From assembly GCA_018500045.2 (NCBI GenBank), contig JAHBAQ020000100.1:1-13323 (forward strand): a stretch of DNA of 13,323 nt, given 5' to 3'. Numbering within the stretch: the first letter of the stretch is position 1; each line of letters starts with the position of its first letter. The notes beneath the pieces are model-generated. The model saw only the letters and a list, made by a program, of their open reading frames with translations. It had not been told where the DNA came from and made no database searches. The stretch is from Candidatus Shapirobacteria bacterium. Its GTDB lineage: Bacteria; Patescibacteriota; Microgenomatia; UBA12405. Positions 6,651 to 13,323 of this stretch are shown here, in pieces. The position numbers and the translations under genes are program-made.

Positions 6651-6678
6651 TTGATTTGATGGATTTGTAGTGTAAGAT
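6651..6678 (+). promoter_or_regulatory. Candidate promoter for carAB
   Basis: TTGATT (6651-6656) and TAAGAT (6673-6678) are 16 bases apart, giving a start near 6685 and a leader of about 20 bases. Its -35 box lies only 14 bases from that of the divergent promoter, so the two could compete. No clear Shine-Dalgarno precedes the carA ATG. Confidence 0.4.
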
Positions 6679-6704
6679 GGATAAGAGTAAAAAATTATGA
6701 CCAT

Positions 6705-7736
6705 ATGAATGGTAAATTGATTTTTAAAGATAAGACTGAATTTTTTGGTAGTAGTTTTGGTTTTGATTCTTCAGCAGCCGGTGAAATTGTTTTTACAACA
6801 GGAATGATGGGTTATCCAGAAAGCTTGACAGATCCGTCGTATAAAGGACAAATTTTAGTGATGACTTATCCTTTGGTGGGAAATTATGGGGTATGTGATA
6901 AAAAATATTGGGAGTCGGGGAAAATACAAGTTTCGGGATTGATTGTGTCGGATTATATTGACACACCGTCGCATTTTGGGAGTCAGATGACTTTGGCAGA
7001 ATGGTTGAAAAAGGAAAAAATTCCGGCTTTAGTAATTAAAGATACTAGAAAAATAACCCAAAAAATTCGTGATGAGGGCAATAGTTTGGTTAAAATGGTA
7101 CTGAATCAGGATATTGATTTTGTTGATCCGAATAAAATAAATTTAGTCGCTGAAGTTTCAACCAGTAAGATAATTGAAGAAGGTAAAGGAAAGAAAAAAA
7201 TATTATTGATTGATTGTGGAGTTAAGGAAAATATAAAAAGAGAGTTGTTAAAGAGGAATTTAAGTTTAACAATTGTGCCTTGGAATTTTGATATTTTTAA
7301 AAATAAAATGGAGTTTGACGGAATGGTAATTTCCAGTGGTCCGGGTGATCCAAAAATGGCGGAAAAGACAGTCGATACAGTAAAAAAAGCGATGGGGTTA
7401 AAAAAACCAATTTTGGGAATTTGTTTGGGAAATCAAATTTTAGCATTGGCGGCCGGAGGAGATACTTATAAATTAAAGTTAGGTCACAGAGGTCAAAATC
7501 AGCCGTGTAAATTGGTCGGAGGCCAGAGATGTTTTATGACAACTCAAAATCATGGTTTTGCTATTGGAAAAATTCCTAAGGGTTTTAAACCATGGTTTGT
7601 AAATGCTAATGATGAAACAAATGAAGGCATAATTCATGAAAAATTACCATTTATGTCGGTTCAATTTCACCCGGAAGCGTCCCCGGGAACAAGAGACACC
7701 GAATGGTTATTTGATTTTTTTGTGAAAAATTTATGA
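6705..7736 (+). CDS. carA: Carbamoyl-phosphate synthase small (glutaminase) subunit
   Basis: Hydrolyses glutamine and passes ammonia to CarB for carbamoyl phosphate, used for pyrimidines and arginine. The N-terminal CPSase domain (about 1-150) contains TGMMGYPESLTDPSYKGQI. The C-terminal class I glutaminase has SSGPGDP, the nucleophile elbow LGICLGNQ (Cys240), GHRGQNQP, QNHGFAI and VQFHPEASPG (His322, Glu324), so the catalytic triad is intact. It is 343 residues, a little shorter than E. coli CarA. Features such as TPSHF...TLAEWL, NQPCKLV and NANDETNEGIIH are closer to eukaryotic CAD than to E. coli CarA as I remember them. Its TGA overlaps the carB ATG by four bases (ATGA), as expected for subunits made together. 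Confidence 0.96.
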   Translation: MNGKLIFKDKTEFFGSSFGFDSSAAGEIVFTTGMMGYPESLTDPSYKGQILVMTYPLVGNYGVCDKKYWESGKIQVSGLIVSDYIDTPSHFGSQMTLAEWLKKEKIPALVIKDTRKITQKIRDEGNSLVKMVLNQDIDFVDPNKINLVAEVSTSKIIEEGKGKKKILLIDCGVKENIKRELLKRNLSLTIVPWNFDIFKNKMEFDGMVISSGPGDPKMAEKTVDTVKKAMGLKKPILGICLGNQILALAAGGDTYKLKLGHRGQNQPCKLVGGQRCFMTTQNHGFAIGKIPKGFKPWFVNANDETNEGIIHEKLPFMSVQFHPEASPGTRDTEWLFDFFVKNL

Positions 7737-10700
7737 AGAAAATAAAAAAGGTAATAATTTTAGGATCAGGAGCTTTAAAGATTGGTGAGGCGGGAGAATT
7801 TGATTATTCCGGATCGCAGGCAATTAAAGCATTGAAAGAGGAAGGTGTTAAGACAGTTTTAGTTAATCCGAATATTGCGACGATTCAGACATCAGAATTT
7901 TTGGCGGATAAAGTTTATTTTTTGCCGGTAAATACTCATTTTGTAGAGGAAGTTATTAAAAAAGAAAAACCTGAGGGGATTTTGTTGTCATTCGGAGGAC
8001 AAACAGCTCTTAATTGTGGCATTGATTTACATAAAGAAGGAATACTAAAAAAATATGGGGTGGAAGTATTGGGGACACCGATTTCGGCAATAATTTTATC
8101 TGAAGACAGAAGTAAATTCGCTAAACATCTTAAAAAAATTGGTGAACCAATACCGGCAAGTATGACGGTTAAGTCTGTGAAGGAAATAAAAAACATCGGG
8201 AAAACAATTGGTTTTCCGGTGATGGTAAGGGCCGCTTATACTTTGGGTGGGCAAAAATCCGGGGTGGCTTATGATGATAAAGAACTGAATAAAATAGTGT
8301 CGGAAGCTTTGGTGTTTGCACCACAAGTATTGATTGAAAAATATCTTTATCATTACAAGGAATTGGAATATGAAATTGTCCGAGACAAAGATGATAACTG
8401 CGTGGCAGTGTGCAATATGGAAAATTTTGACCCGATGGGAGTACATACTGGTGAATCAATAGTGGTAGCGCCAAGTCAGACATTAACTAACGCCGAACAT
8501 CAAATGCTAAGACAGTCGGCAATTAATATAGTCAGAAGTTTGGGAATTGTAGGAGAATGTAATGTCCAATTTGCTTTAAACCCTAAAAATCAGGAATATT
8601 ATGTAATTGAGCTAAATGCTAGATTATCAAGATCATCAGCGCTAGCATCAAAAGCGACCGGATATCCATTGGCTTATGTGGCAGCAAAATTGATTTTGGG
8701 TAAAAATATTACTCAAATTCAAAATCAAGTAACAAAAATTACCCAATCGTGTTTTGAACCGGCACTGGATTACATCGTGGTAAAAATACCACGATGGGAT
8801 TTGAATAAATTTAAAGGGGCGATTGATAAAATTGACTCGAGTATGAAATCAGTGGGAGAAGTGATGGCAATTGGACGAAATTTTGAAGAGACAATTCAGA
8901 AAGCGACAAGAATGTTGGAGTCTGGAGCCAGTGGTGTCACCGGAGAAAAATTTGCAAAACTGAGCGAACAAGAATTATTGGAAAGAATAAGTGATGCCAA
9001 CACAACTAGATTATTTGCCATAACTGAGGCAATAAGTCGAGGAATTCCAATTGATATGATTTATGAACTGAGTGGGGTGGATAAATGGTTTTTGTTCAGA
9101 TTAAAAAATATTACCGAAACCGAAAAAGAATTAAGGAAAAATAAAAAACTAAATAAAGACTCTTTGACTCGATATAAACAAACGGGGTTATCGGATAAAA
9201 GAATCGGTCATTTAATTGACCAAAATGAGCTTTTTGTCAGAGATTTAAGAAAAAAATATAATATTGTGCCGGCAATATTGCAGATTGATACACTGGCCGG
9301 TGAATTTCCGGCTCAAACAAATTATTTGTATACCACTTACAATGCCAGTCATTATGACGTTAAGCCATTAGGAAAAGAAGGAGTGATGGTGTTGGGATCG
9401 GGGCCTTATAGAATTGGGTCGTCGGTAGAGTTTGATTGGAGTTGCGTTAATACAGCCTTGGCACTTAATGATCACCAAAAGAAATCAATTATTGTTAACT
9501 GTAATCCGGAAACAGTATCAACTGATTACGATATTTCACAAAGATTATATTTTGAAGAATTAACATTTGAGAGAATTGCTGATATTTTTGATTTTGAGAA
9601 ATCATTGGGAACAGTGATTTCGGTGGGAGGTCAAACACCAAACAATCTGGCAGAATCAATAGATAATTATGGAATACCAATATTAGGAACAAAAGCCAAA
9701 GATATTGACCGGGCTGAAGACAGAAATAAATTTTCAGGATTATTGGACGAACTTAGAGTAAAACAACCGGAATGGGATAGTTTTTCCGATCTAAAATCGG
9801 CACTTAAATTTGCCAATAAAGTCGGTTATCCGGTATTGGTCAGGCCATCTTATGTACTTTCGGGGAATGCAATGAGTGTGAGCTATAACGATAATGATTT
9901 AAGGGATTTATTAAATAAATGTTCGGATATTAATAAAACCCATCCGGTGACGATTTCTAAATTTATCTCAGACGCCAAGGAGATTGAATTTGACGGAGTG
10001 GCGGAAAATGGCGAAATCAAAGTGTTTGCTATTTCGGAACATATTGAAAATGCCGGAGTTCATTCGGGAGATGCATCGATTATTTATCCGGCGGTGACCA
10101 TGTATTTACATACAGAAAAGCAGATTATTGATGTGTCAGTAAAAATGGTGAAAGCACTGAATATAACCGGACCATTTAACGTACAGTTTTTAGCCAAAGA
10201 AAATAATATTTTTGTAATTGAATTAAACATCAGAGCTTCGAGAACTTTTCCATTTATTTCAAAAGCGACAGGAATTAATTTTATTAAAACAGCAGTAGAT
10301 AGTTTTTTTGGAGTGAGTAAAAAAAGCGAAATTGAGTATCCGAATCAAGTGTTGGTAAAAGTTCCTCAATTTTCTTTTTCAAGATTAAAGGGAGCAGATC
10401 CAGTGTTGCGAGTAGAAATGGCATCGACCGGAGAGGTGGCGTGTTTTGGAGAAGATGCGGAAGATGCTTATCTAAAAGCAGTATTTTCGACCGGAGTAAA
10501 AATAGATAAAAAAGCTGTTTTATTGAGTTTGGGAGGGGCAACTAATAAAGAAAGATTTTTGGAATCGGTGTGGCGACTGAAAAACTTAGGGTTTAAAATT
10601 TATGCAACTAAAGGAACATATTTGTATCTTAAGGAAAATGGATTTAAACCAAAGTTGGTTTACAAGGTTCACGAGGATAAAAAACCAAGTGTGGTAGATA

Positions 10701-10939
10701 TTATAGAGTCAAAAAAGATTTCGATGGTAATTAACTTGAGTGAAAAAAGAATAGACAGTGTAAAAAATTATAAGGACTATATTACTGACGGGTATTTAAT
10801 TCGAAGAGCGACAGTAGATAATAATATTCCCCTGTTTACCGATTTGGGGTCGGCTAAATTTTTTGTTAGAGCTTTGGAGAAATATAACTCAGGAAATGTA
10901 ACGACAAAAGCGTGGAGCGAATATGTGAAGATGAAATAA
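7733..10939 (+). CDS. carB: Carbamoyl-phosphate synthase large subunit
   Basis: Synthesises carbamoyl phosphate from bicarbonate, ammonia and two ATP in complex with CarA. At 1068 residues it has full length (E. coli 1073). It has two homologous halves: the first opens with VIILGSGALKIGEAGEFDYSG, the second near residue 551 with VLGSGPYRIGSSVEFDWS. Each has an ATP-grasp domain (about 125-335 and 675-870), with NARLSRSSALASKATGYPLA and NIRASRTFPFISKATG as metal/ATP-binding stretches. SVGEVMAIGRNFEE ends the first half. The C-terminal MGS-like domain (about 925-1068) is present, so effector control is possible. Motifs such as EFDYSGSQAIKAL, ARLSRSS, ENAGVHSGDAS and TDGYLIRRATVDNNIPLF resemble CAD/CPS I rather than enterobacterial CarB. 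No Shine-Dalgarno is evident; translation is probably coupled to carA. Confidence 0.97.
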   Translation: MKKIKKVIILGSGALKIGEAGEFDYSGSQAIKALKEEGVKTVLVNPNIATIQTSEFLADKVYFLPVNTHFVEEVIKKEKPEGILLSFGGQTALNCGIDLHKEGILKKYGVEVLGTPISAIILSEDRSKFAKHLKKIGEPIPASMTVKSVKEIKNIGKTIGFPVMVRAAYTLGGQKSGVAYDDKELNKIVSEALVFAPQVLIEKYLYHYKELEYEIVRDKDDNCVAVCNMENFDPMGVHTGESIVVAPSQTLTNAEHQMLRQSAINIVRSLGIVGECNVQFALNPKNQEYYVIELNARLSRSSALASKATGYPLAYVAAKLILGKNITQIQNQVTKITQSCFEPALDYIVVKIPRWDLNKFKGAIDKIDSSMKSVGEVMAIGRNFEETIQKATRMLESGASGVTGEKFAKLSEQELLERISDANTTRLFAITEAISRGIPIDMIYELSGVDKWFLFRLKNITETEKELRKNKKLNKDSLTRYKQTGLSDKRIGHLIDQNELFVRDLRKKYNIVPAILQIDTLAGEFPAQTNYLYTTYNASHYDVKPLGKEGVMVLGSGPYRIGSSVEFDWSCVNTALALNDHQKKSIIVNCNPETVSTDYDISQRLYFEELTFERIADIFDFEKSLGTVISVGGQTPNNLAESIDNYGIPILGTKAKDIDRAEDRNKFSGLLDELRVKQPEWDSFSDLKSALKFANKVGYPVLVRPSYVLSGNAMSVSYNDNDLRDLLNKCSDINKTHPVTISKFISDAKEIEFDGVAENGEIKVFAISEHIENAGVHSGDASIIYPAVTMYLHTEKQIIDVSVKMVKALNITGPFNVQFLAKENNIFVIELNIRASRTFPFISKATGINFIKTAVDSFFGVSKKSEIEYPNQVLVKVPQFSFSRLKGADPVLRVEMASTGEVACFGEDAEDAYLKAVFSTGVKIDKKAVLLSLGGATNKERFLESVWRLKNLGFKIYATKGTYLYLKENGFKPKLVYKVHEDKKPSVVDIIESKKISMVINLSEKRIDSVKNYKDYITDGYLIRRATVDNNIPLFTDLGSAKFFVRALEKYNSGNVTTKAWSEYVKMK

Positions 10940-10962
10940 AATTATTAGAAAAGCGCTATAAA

Positions 10963-11355
10963 TTAGGACCATCTAGTTAAAATAAAGTAACTGAGACCAG
11001 CAACAGCACCGGAAAGAAAAGTTCCCCAAATTAGGTCAACAATAGTAACGATTAGTGGCCAATCTTTGATAGTGGCCAAATTGGTCAGATCGTAAGTGGC
11101 ATAGGCGCAAAGACCAAATAAGGCTCCGGTTAAAATAGCTGATACAAGTGAACCTTTGGCAAGAGCAGGAGAAATAATTAGGACAACTAAAGTAAAAACA
11201 TAAATTAAATAAAAAATTCCGGCGGCGGTTAAATTAGGGGTTTTGGACATTATAAACCCAAGGTGTTTGGCATAAAAATTTTTGGCAATCAAGGTTAACC
11301 AAACACCATCAATAATCAAAAAACTAGCTAAGGTAACAAAAAATTGTTTAATCAT
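10963..11355 (-). CDS. DUF2177 family membrane protein
   Basis: A 130-residue integral membrane protein with about four hydrophobic helices (roughly 4-24, 43-63, 70-88 and 101-126). The pattern IIDGVWLTLIAKNFY near the N-terminus and YATYDLTNLATIKDWP...VDLIWGTFLS near the C-terminus matches the DUF2177 family, whose function is not established. The conserved acidic residues within helices (Asp16, Asp89, Asp107) suggest a polar site in the membrane. It converges on carB with a 23-base gap in which I see no strong terminator. A TATAAT box six bases before its ATG, within the 34-base gap after desulfoferrodoxin, suggests that it has its own promoter although it could also be co-transcribed. Confidence 0.82.
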   Translation of the reverse strand: MIKQFFVTLASFLIIDGVWLTLIAKNFYAKHLGFIMSKTPNLTAAGIFYLIYVFTLVVLIISPALAKGSLVSAILTGALFGLCAYATYDLTNLATIKDWPLIVTIVDLIWGTFLSGAVAGLSYFILTRWS

Positions 11356-11361
11356 ATTTTA

Positions 11362-11367
11362 ATTATA
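11362..11367 (-). promoter_or_regulatory. TATAAT box six bases before the DUF2177 start codon
   Basis: A perfect minus-strand TATAAT (preceded by GT) leaves only six bases to the ATG, so a normally spaced start site would coincide with the start codon. No good -35 and no Shine-Dalgarno are seen. This fits a leaderless mRNA but rests on one box in AT-rich DNA. Confidence 0.42.
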
Positions 11368-11389
11368 ACTAAGTAAAATATGATTTAAG

Positions 11390-11767
11390 TTATTTTGTCT
11401 GCCAGAGACCGTGGACATTACAATAGGCACGAGCGGCGATACTGTCGGCGGAAATTTCGAAAACAGCCTCGGGAGCATCACCTGGCTTAAGGAATTTTTT
11501 GTAGACTTTGTCGTCGGCAATAATTTCGATTAATTCAATGTAATGAGCCTCTTCCATTGGATGAGGAACGGAACCGATTTTGACAGTGACTGTGTTTTCT
11601 GATCTTTCGATAACCGGCAAATGTTTTTCGAAACCGGTGTCTTCGGTTTTACCTTGAAGTAATTCCATAGGTTGGCCACAACAGACTAATTCCCCATTGC
11701 CGGCGTAAATAACTTCAACAATGTTGCCACAAACAGAACAGCGATAGATTTGATTTTTGGTTGTCAT
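11390..11767 (-). CDS. dfx: Desulfoferrodoxin (2Fe superoxide reductase)
   Basis: Reduces superoxide to hydrogen peroxide without making oxygen, a typical defence of anaerobes and microaerophiles; cytosolic. The N-terminal desulforedoxin domain has the Fe(Cys)4 ligands Cys10, Cys13, Cys29 and Cys30. The catalytic centre II has His49 in EKHLP (with the adjacent Lys48), His69, His75, Cys116 and His119 in YCNVHGLW. All ligands are present, so it is a complete class I enzyme of 125 residues, the family's usual length. The electron donor, usually rubredoxin, is not in the window. A CATAAT box lies six bases before the ATG. It stands between two membrane-protein genes on the same strand with gaps of 34 and 27 bases; no functional link to them is evident. 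Confidence 0.96.
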   Translation of the reverse strand: MTTKNQIYRCSVCGNIVEVIYAGNGELVCCGQPMELLQGKTEDTGFEKHLPVIERSENTVTVKIGSVPHPMEEAHYIELIEIIADDKVYKKFLKPGDAPEAVFEISADSIAARAYCNVHGLWQTK

Positions 11768-11773
11768 AAGATA

Positions 11774-11779
11774 ATTATG
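11774..11779 (-). promoter_or_regulatory. CATAAT box six bases before the desulfoferrodoxin start codon
   Basis: Minus-strand CATAAT matches five of six -10 bases and stands exactly six bases from the ATG, the same distance as at the DUF2177 gene. No -35 box or Shine-Dalgarno is visible. A leaderless transcript is the simplest reading if it is a promoter. Confidence 0.35.
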
Positions 11780-11794
11780 AATGATTTTAATAAT

Positions 11795-12637
11795 TTAATC
11801 TATAGTTTTAAACTTGATACCGAGTTTTTGGAAAAGAGTGGAAATATAAAAACCAAGAGCAACCATAATAAAGCTAAGAATCCAATTGATTAAGTCACTA
11901 GGAATACCAGGGAAAATACCGATTAGAGTACCAAGAACAAAACCAAAAACCAAGAAATAAGCAAAATTGTGATATTTATCAAAAACAAATTTAGTAATTT
12001 TGGAAAACAAAAACATACCTAAAACAAAACAAATACCAACCGGAGCGATAGTTATAATCTCAAAGCCAGCGGCAGCGTGAAGAAGTTTGGAATAAACCCC
12101 GAGAGTCATTAGGATCATAGAAATACTCATACCAGGAATCATACTCATCATACCGGCGATACCACCAGAAATAGGTAAATAGATAGAATCGTTTAGGCCA
12201 GAATTTAGGGTAATTTTTGATTTGGCAATTAGACCAATAGTGGCAGCAAAAATAAAAGCGGCGATAATACCGAATAAATATTTTTTTTGAAAACCGTTTT
12301 CGTTGGCTTCTTTAAAAATAGTAGGCAAACTACCACTAATAAGACCAAAAAATAATAAAAATGAAGGGATGGGATAAGTTTCAAACATAAATTTGAGAAC
12401 CTGAATTAAGGAAACAATACTAACGATTCCGCCGATAGCCATAGGAAAAAGAAAAATAAAATTCTTTTTAAAATTTTTGAAAGGATTAGAAATAATGGTG
12501 ATTAACTCATCGTAAATACCCATCATAACGGCCATAACACTACCACTAACACCTGGGGCGATAACAGCGATACCTAAAAAAACACCACAAAGAACGCGAT
12601 AAAAAAAATTGTGTTGATGATACTGTTGTTTATTCAT
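11795..12637 (-). CDS. DUF368 membrane protein, probable undecaprenyl-phosphate translocase
   Basis: A 280-residue polytopic membrane protein with about eight hydrophobic segments. The family signature is IAPGVSGS (26-33) and its counterpart IPGMSIS (167-173), which mark an internal two-fold repeat. DUF368 proteins (PopT) have been identified as transporters that flip the lipid carrier undecaprenyl phosphate back across the membrane for reuse in wall and polysaccharide synthesis; that role is inferred here from family membership. It is first in a minus-strand series and diverges from the lipoprotein gene across 73 bases. Its TATAAT box is 10 bases from the ATG. The length is typical. Confidence 0.88.
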   Translation of the reverse strand: MNKQQYHQHNFFYRVLCGVFLGIAVIAPGVSGSVMAVMMGIYDELITIISNPFKNFKKNFIFLFPMAIGGIVSIVSLIQVLKFMFETYPIPSFLLFFGLISGSLPTIFKEANENGFQKKYLFGIIAAFIFAATIGLIAKSKITLNSGLNDSIYLPISGGIAGMMSMIPGMSISMILMTLGVYSKLLHAAAGFEIITIAPVGICFVLGMFLFSKITKFVFDKYHNFAYFLVFGFVLGTLIGIFPGIPSDLINWILSFIMVALGFYISTLFQKLGIKFKTID

Positions 12638-12647
12638 AAGATATTTA

Positions 12648-12653
12648 ATTATA
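12648..12653 (-). promoter_or_regulatory. TATAAT box ten bases before the DUF368 start codon
   Basis: A perfect minus-strand TATAAT preceded by GGT lies in the 73-base divergent gap, 10 bases from the ATG, giving a leader of at most a few bases. No TTGACA-like -35 at proper spacing and no Shine-Dalgarno are seen. Confidence 0.42.
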
Positions 12654-12710
12654 ACCGAGAAAAATAATTAGGATAGTTTTTTGAGGTTAAAAATGAAATA
12701 ATAGGGTCAA

Positions 12711-13304
12711 ATGAAGAAAAAATCTTTAATCTTAGTATTGGCAATATCGATATTTGTTTTGGGTGGGTGTACACCAAAAAAACAAGACAATTTTTCAGAA
12801 AGTAAACCAACTGAAATAATTAAAAATAAGAGTGAGGAAACAAAAATAGAAATTAGTCAAGAAACTCAGGATTATAAAGATAATAATTTTGGTTTTTCAT
12901 TTTCTTATCCAAAGTCATTAAATTTTGAACTTCAAACTCCTTACCCTGGCGGAACAATTAAGGCGATTGGGTTTAGAGTAGACGGAATTACAGATTCTCA
13001 ATTGTTAAGTAAAGATTTGGCAAGATCATTAATGTCAAACGATTTGTATTGTAATTTGGATGAAACTGGTGGAGGGGCACTTTGTAGTAATAAAAATGTT
13101 GAAGAAATAATTAATTCAAAAGGGACGAGTGGTTATAAAGTAAAACGAGAGAAAACTTTTTATGACGATGATGGAAAAGAAACGATAATGGAAGATTGGG
13201 TGTATGCTTTTCCATTAAAAACGGAAATCGGAGTATCGACTTACAGGGCTATAATTTTGACAGTTAAAATGCCGAACCAGCAAAATTTGGCGGTGTTGAA
13301 AAAT
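12711..13304 (+). CDS. Putative lipoprotein, 3'-truncated by the contig end
   Basis: An open frame of 198 native codons without a stop, ended by the adapter, which would add LSLIHI. The N-terminus is a classic lipoprotein signal: Lys2-Lys4, a hydrophobic stretch (5-17) and the lipobox LGGC with Cys20, so it is probably lipid-anchored on the outer face of the membrane. A polar Lys/Glu/Ser-rich linker (21-54) follows. Then comes YKDNNFGFSFSYPKSL, a pattern seen at the start of small secreted domains of the PsbP-like type. Cys113 and Cys125 could form a disulfide. I cannot assign a function. The frame is clear and the ATG is the first after an in-frame stop-rich gap; the C-terminal length is unknown. 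Confidence 0.78.
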
Positions 13305-13323
13305 CTGTCTCTTATACACATCT
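13305..13323 (-). other. Untrimmed Tn5/Nextera transposase adapter (mosaic end, inverted)
   Basis: CTGTCTCTTATACACATCT is the exact reverse complement of the 19 bases at the window start. It is library adapter, not a genomic terminal repeat. In the lipoprotein frame it reads LSLIHI, another familiar contamination signature. Confidence 0.97.

Noticed and set aside
6505..6704. Purine riboswitch ahead of the purine phosphoribosyltransferase gene
   Set aside because: The conserved junction bases and the two loop motifs of the purine aptamer could not be found on the minus strand.
6697..6708. Three-codon mini-ORF (ATG ACC ATA TGA) whose stop overlaps the carA start, as a possible leader peptide
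   Set aside because: It has no Shine-Dalgarno and is too short to sense anything; in AT-rich DNA such overlaps arise by chance.
745..7740. Possible recoding of UGA (as in Gracilibacteria/Absconditabacteria)
   Set aside because: The acyltransferase and carA both end at TGA in ATGA overlaps exactly where their families end, and tryptophans use TGG. The standard code fits.
10940..10962. Terminator between carB and the DUF2177 gene
   Set aside because: Only a six-base AGCGCT palindrome is present, without a stem of useful length or a T-tract.
1..13323. Inverted 19-bp termini as ends of a mobile or linear element
   Set aside because: They are identical to the commercial Tn5 mosaic-end adapter, and no transposase or replication gene is present.
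1..13323. tRNA, rRNA or CRISPR arrays
   Set aside because: No cloverleaf-like, rRNA-like or regularly spaced direct repeats were seen in the short intergenic gaps; nearly all DNA is coding.

Overview
The window is one AT-rich contig of bacterial coding sequence, about one-third G+C by eye, read with the standard code. It begins and ends with the 19-base Tn5/Nextera mosaic end in inverted orientation. It is therefore an assembled sequencing contig with untrimmed adapter at both tips, and its first and last genes are cut. Compact gene packing, small proteins, ATGA overlaps and the gene mix suggest an uncultivated Patescibacteria/CPR-like bacterium. This is an inference: no rRNA or other phylogenetic marker is present.

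Layout. (1) Nt 20-2843, plus strand: a 5'-truncated PlsC-type acyltransferase overlaps a histidine-phosphatase gene; then pyrF (OMP decarboxylase) overlaps a pyrE-like phosphoribosyltransferase by one base. (2) Nt 2854-6504, minus strand, read right to left: a purine-type phosphoribosyltransferase, a 241-base gap, glmS, a small Cys/His-rich membrane protein, and a slipin/SPFH protein. (3) Nt 6705-10939, plus strand: carA and carB overlapping by four bases. (4) Nt 10963-12637, minus strand, read right to left: a DUF368 membrane protein, desulfoferrodoxin (superoxide reductase), and a DUF2177 membrane protein. (5) Nt 12711-13304, plus strand: the start of a lipoprotein gene cut by the contig end.

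Functionally, carAB supplies carbamoyl phosphate at the entry to UMP synthesis and the pyrF/pyrE-like pair performs its last two steps; pyrB, pyrC and pyrD are not in the window. The purine-type phosphoribosyltransferase adds salvage. GlmS feeds amino sugars to the envelope, and DUF368 proteins recycle the undecaprenyl phosphate carrier, so two envelope-precursor functions are present.

The most interesting element is the gap upstream of glmS. On the glmS strand it carries the sequence blocks and hairpins of a glmS self-cleaving ribozyme, followed by a hairpin that reaches the Shine-Dalgarno. It would make glmS glucosamine-6-phosphate responsive in a lineage far from the usual Firmicutes hosts. 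Two further points stand out: both carbamoyl-phosphate synthase subunits resemble eukaryotic CAD/CPS I more than E. coli CarAB, and several minus-strand genes have TATAAT-like boxes only 5-10 bases before the start codon, suggesting leaderless transcripts.
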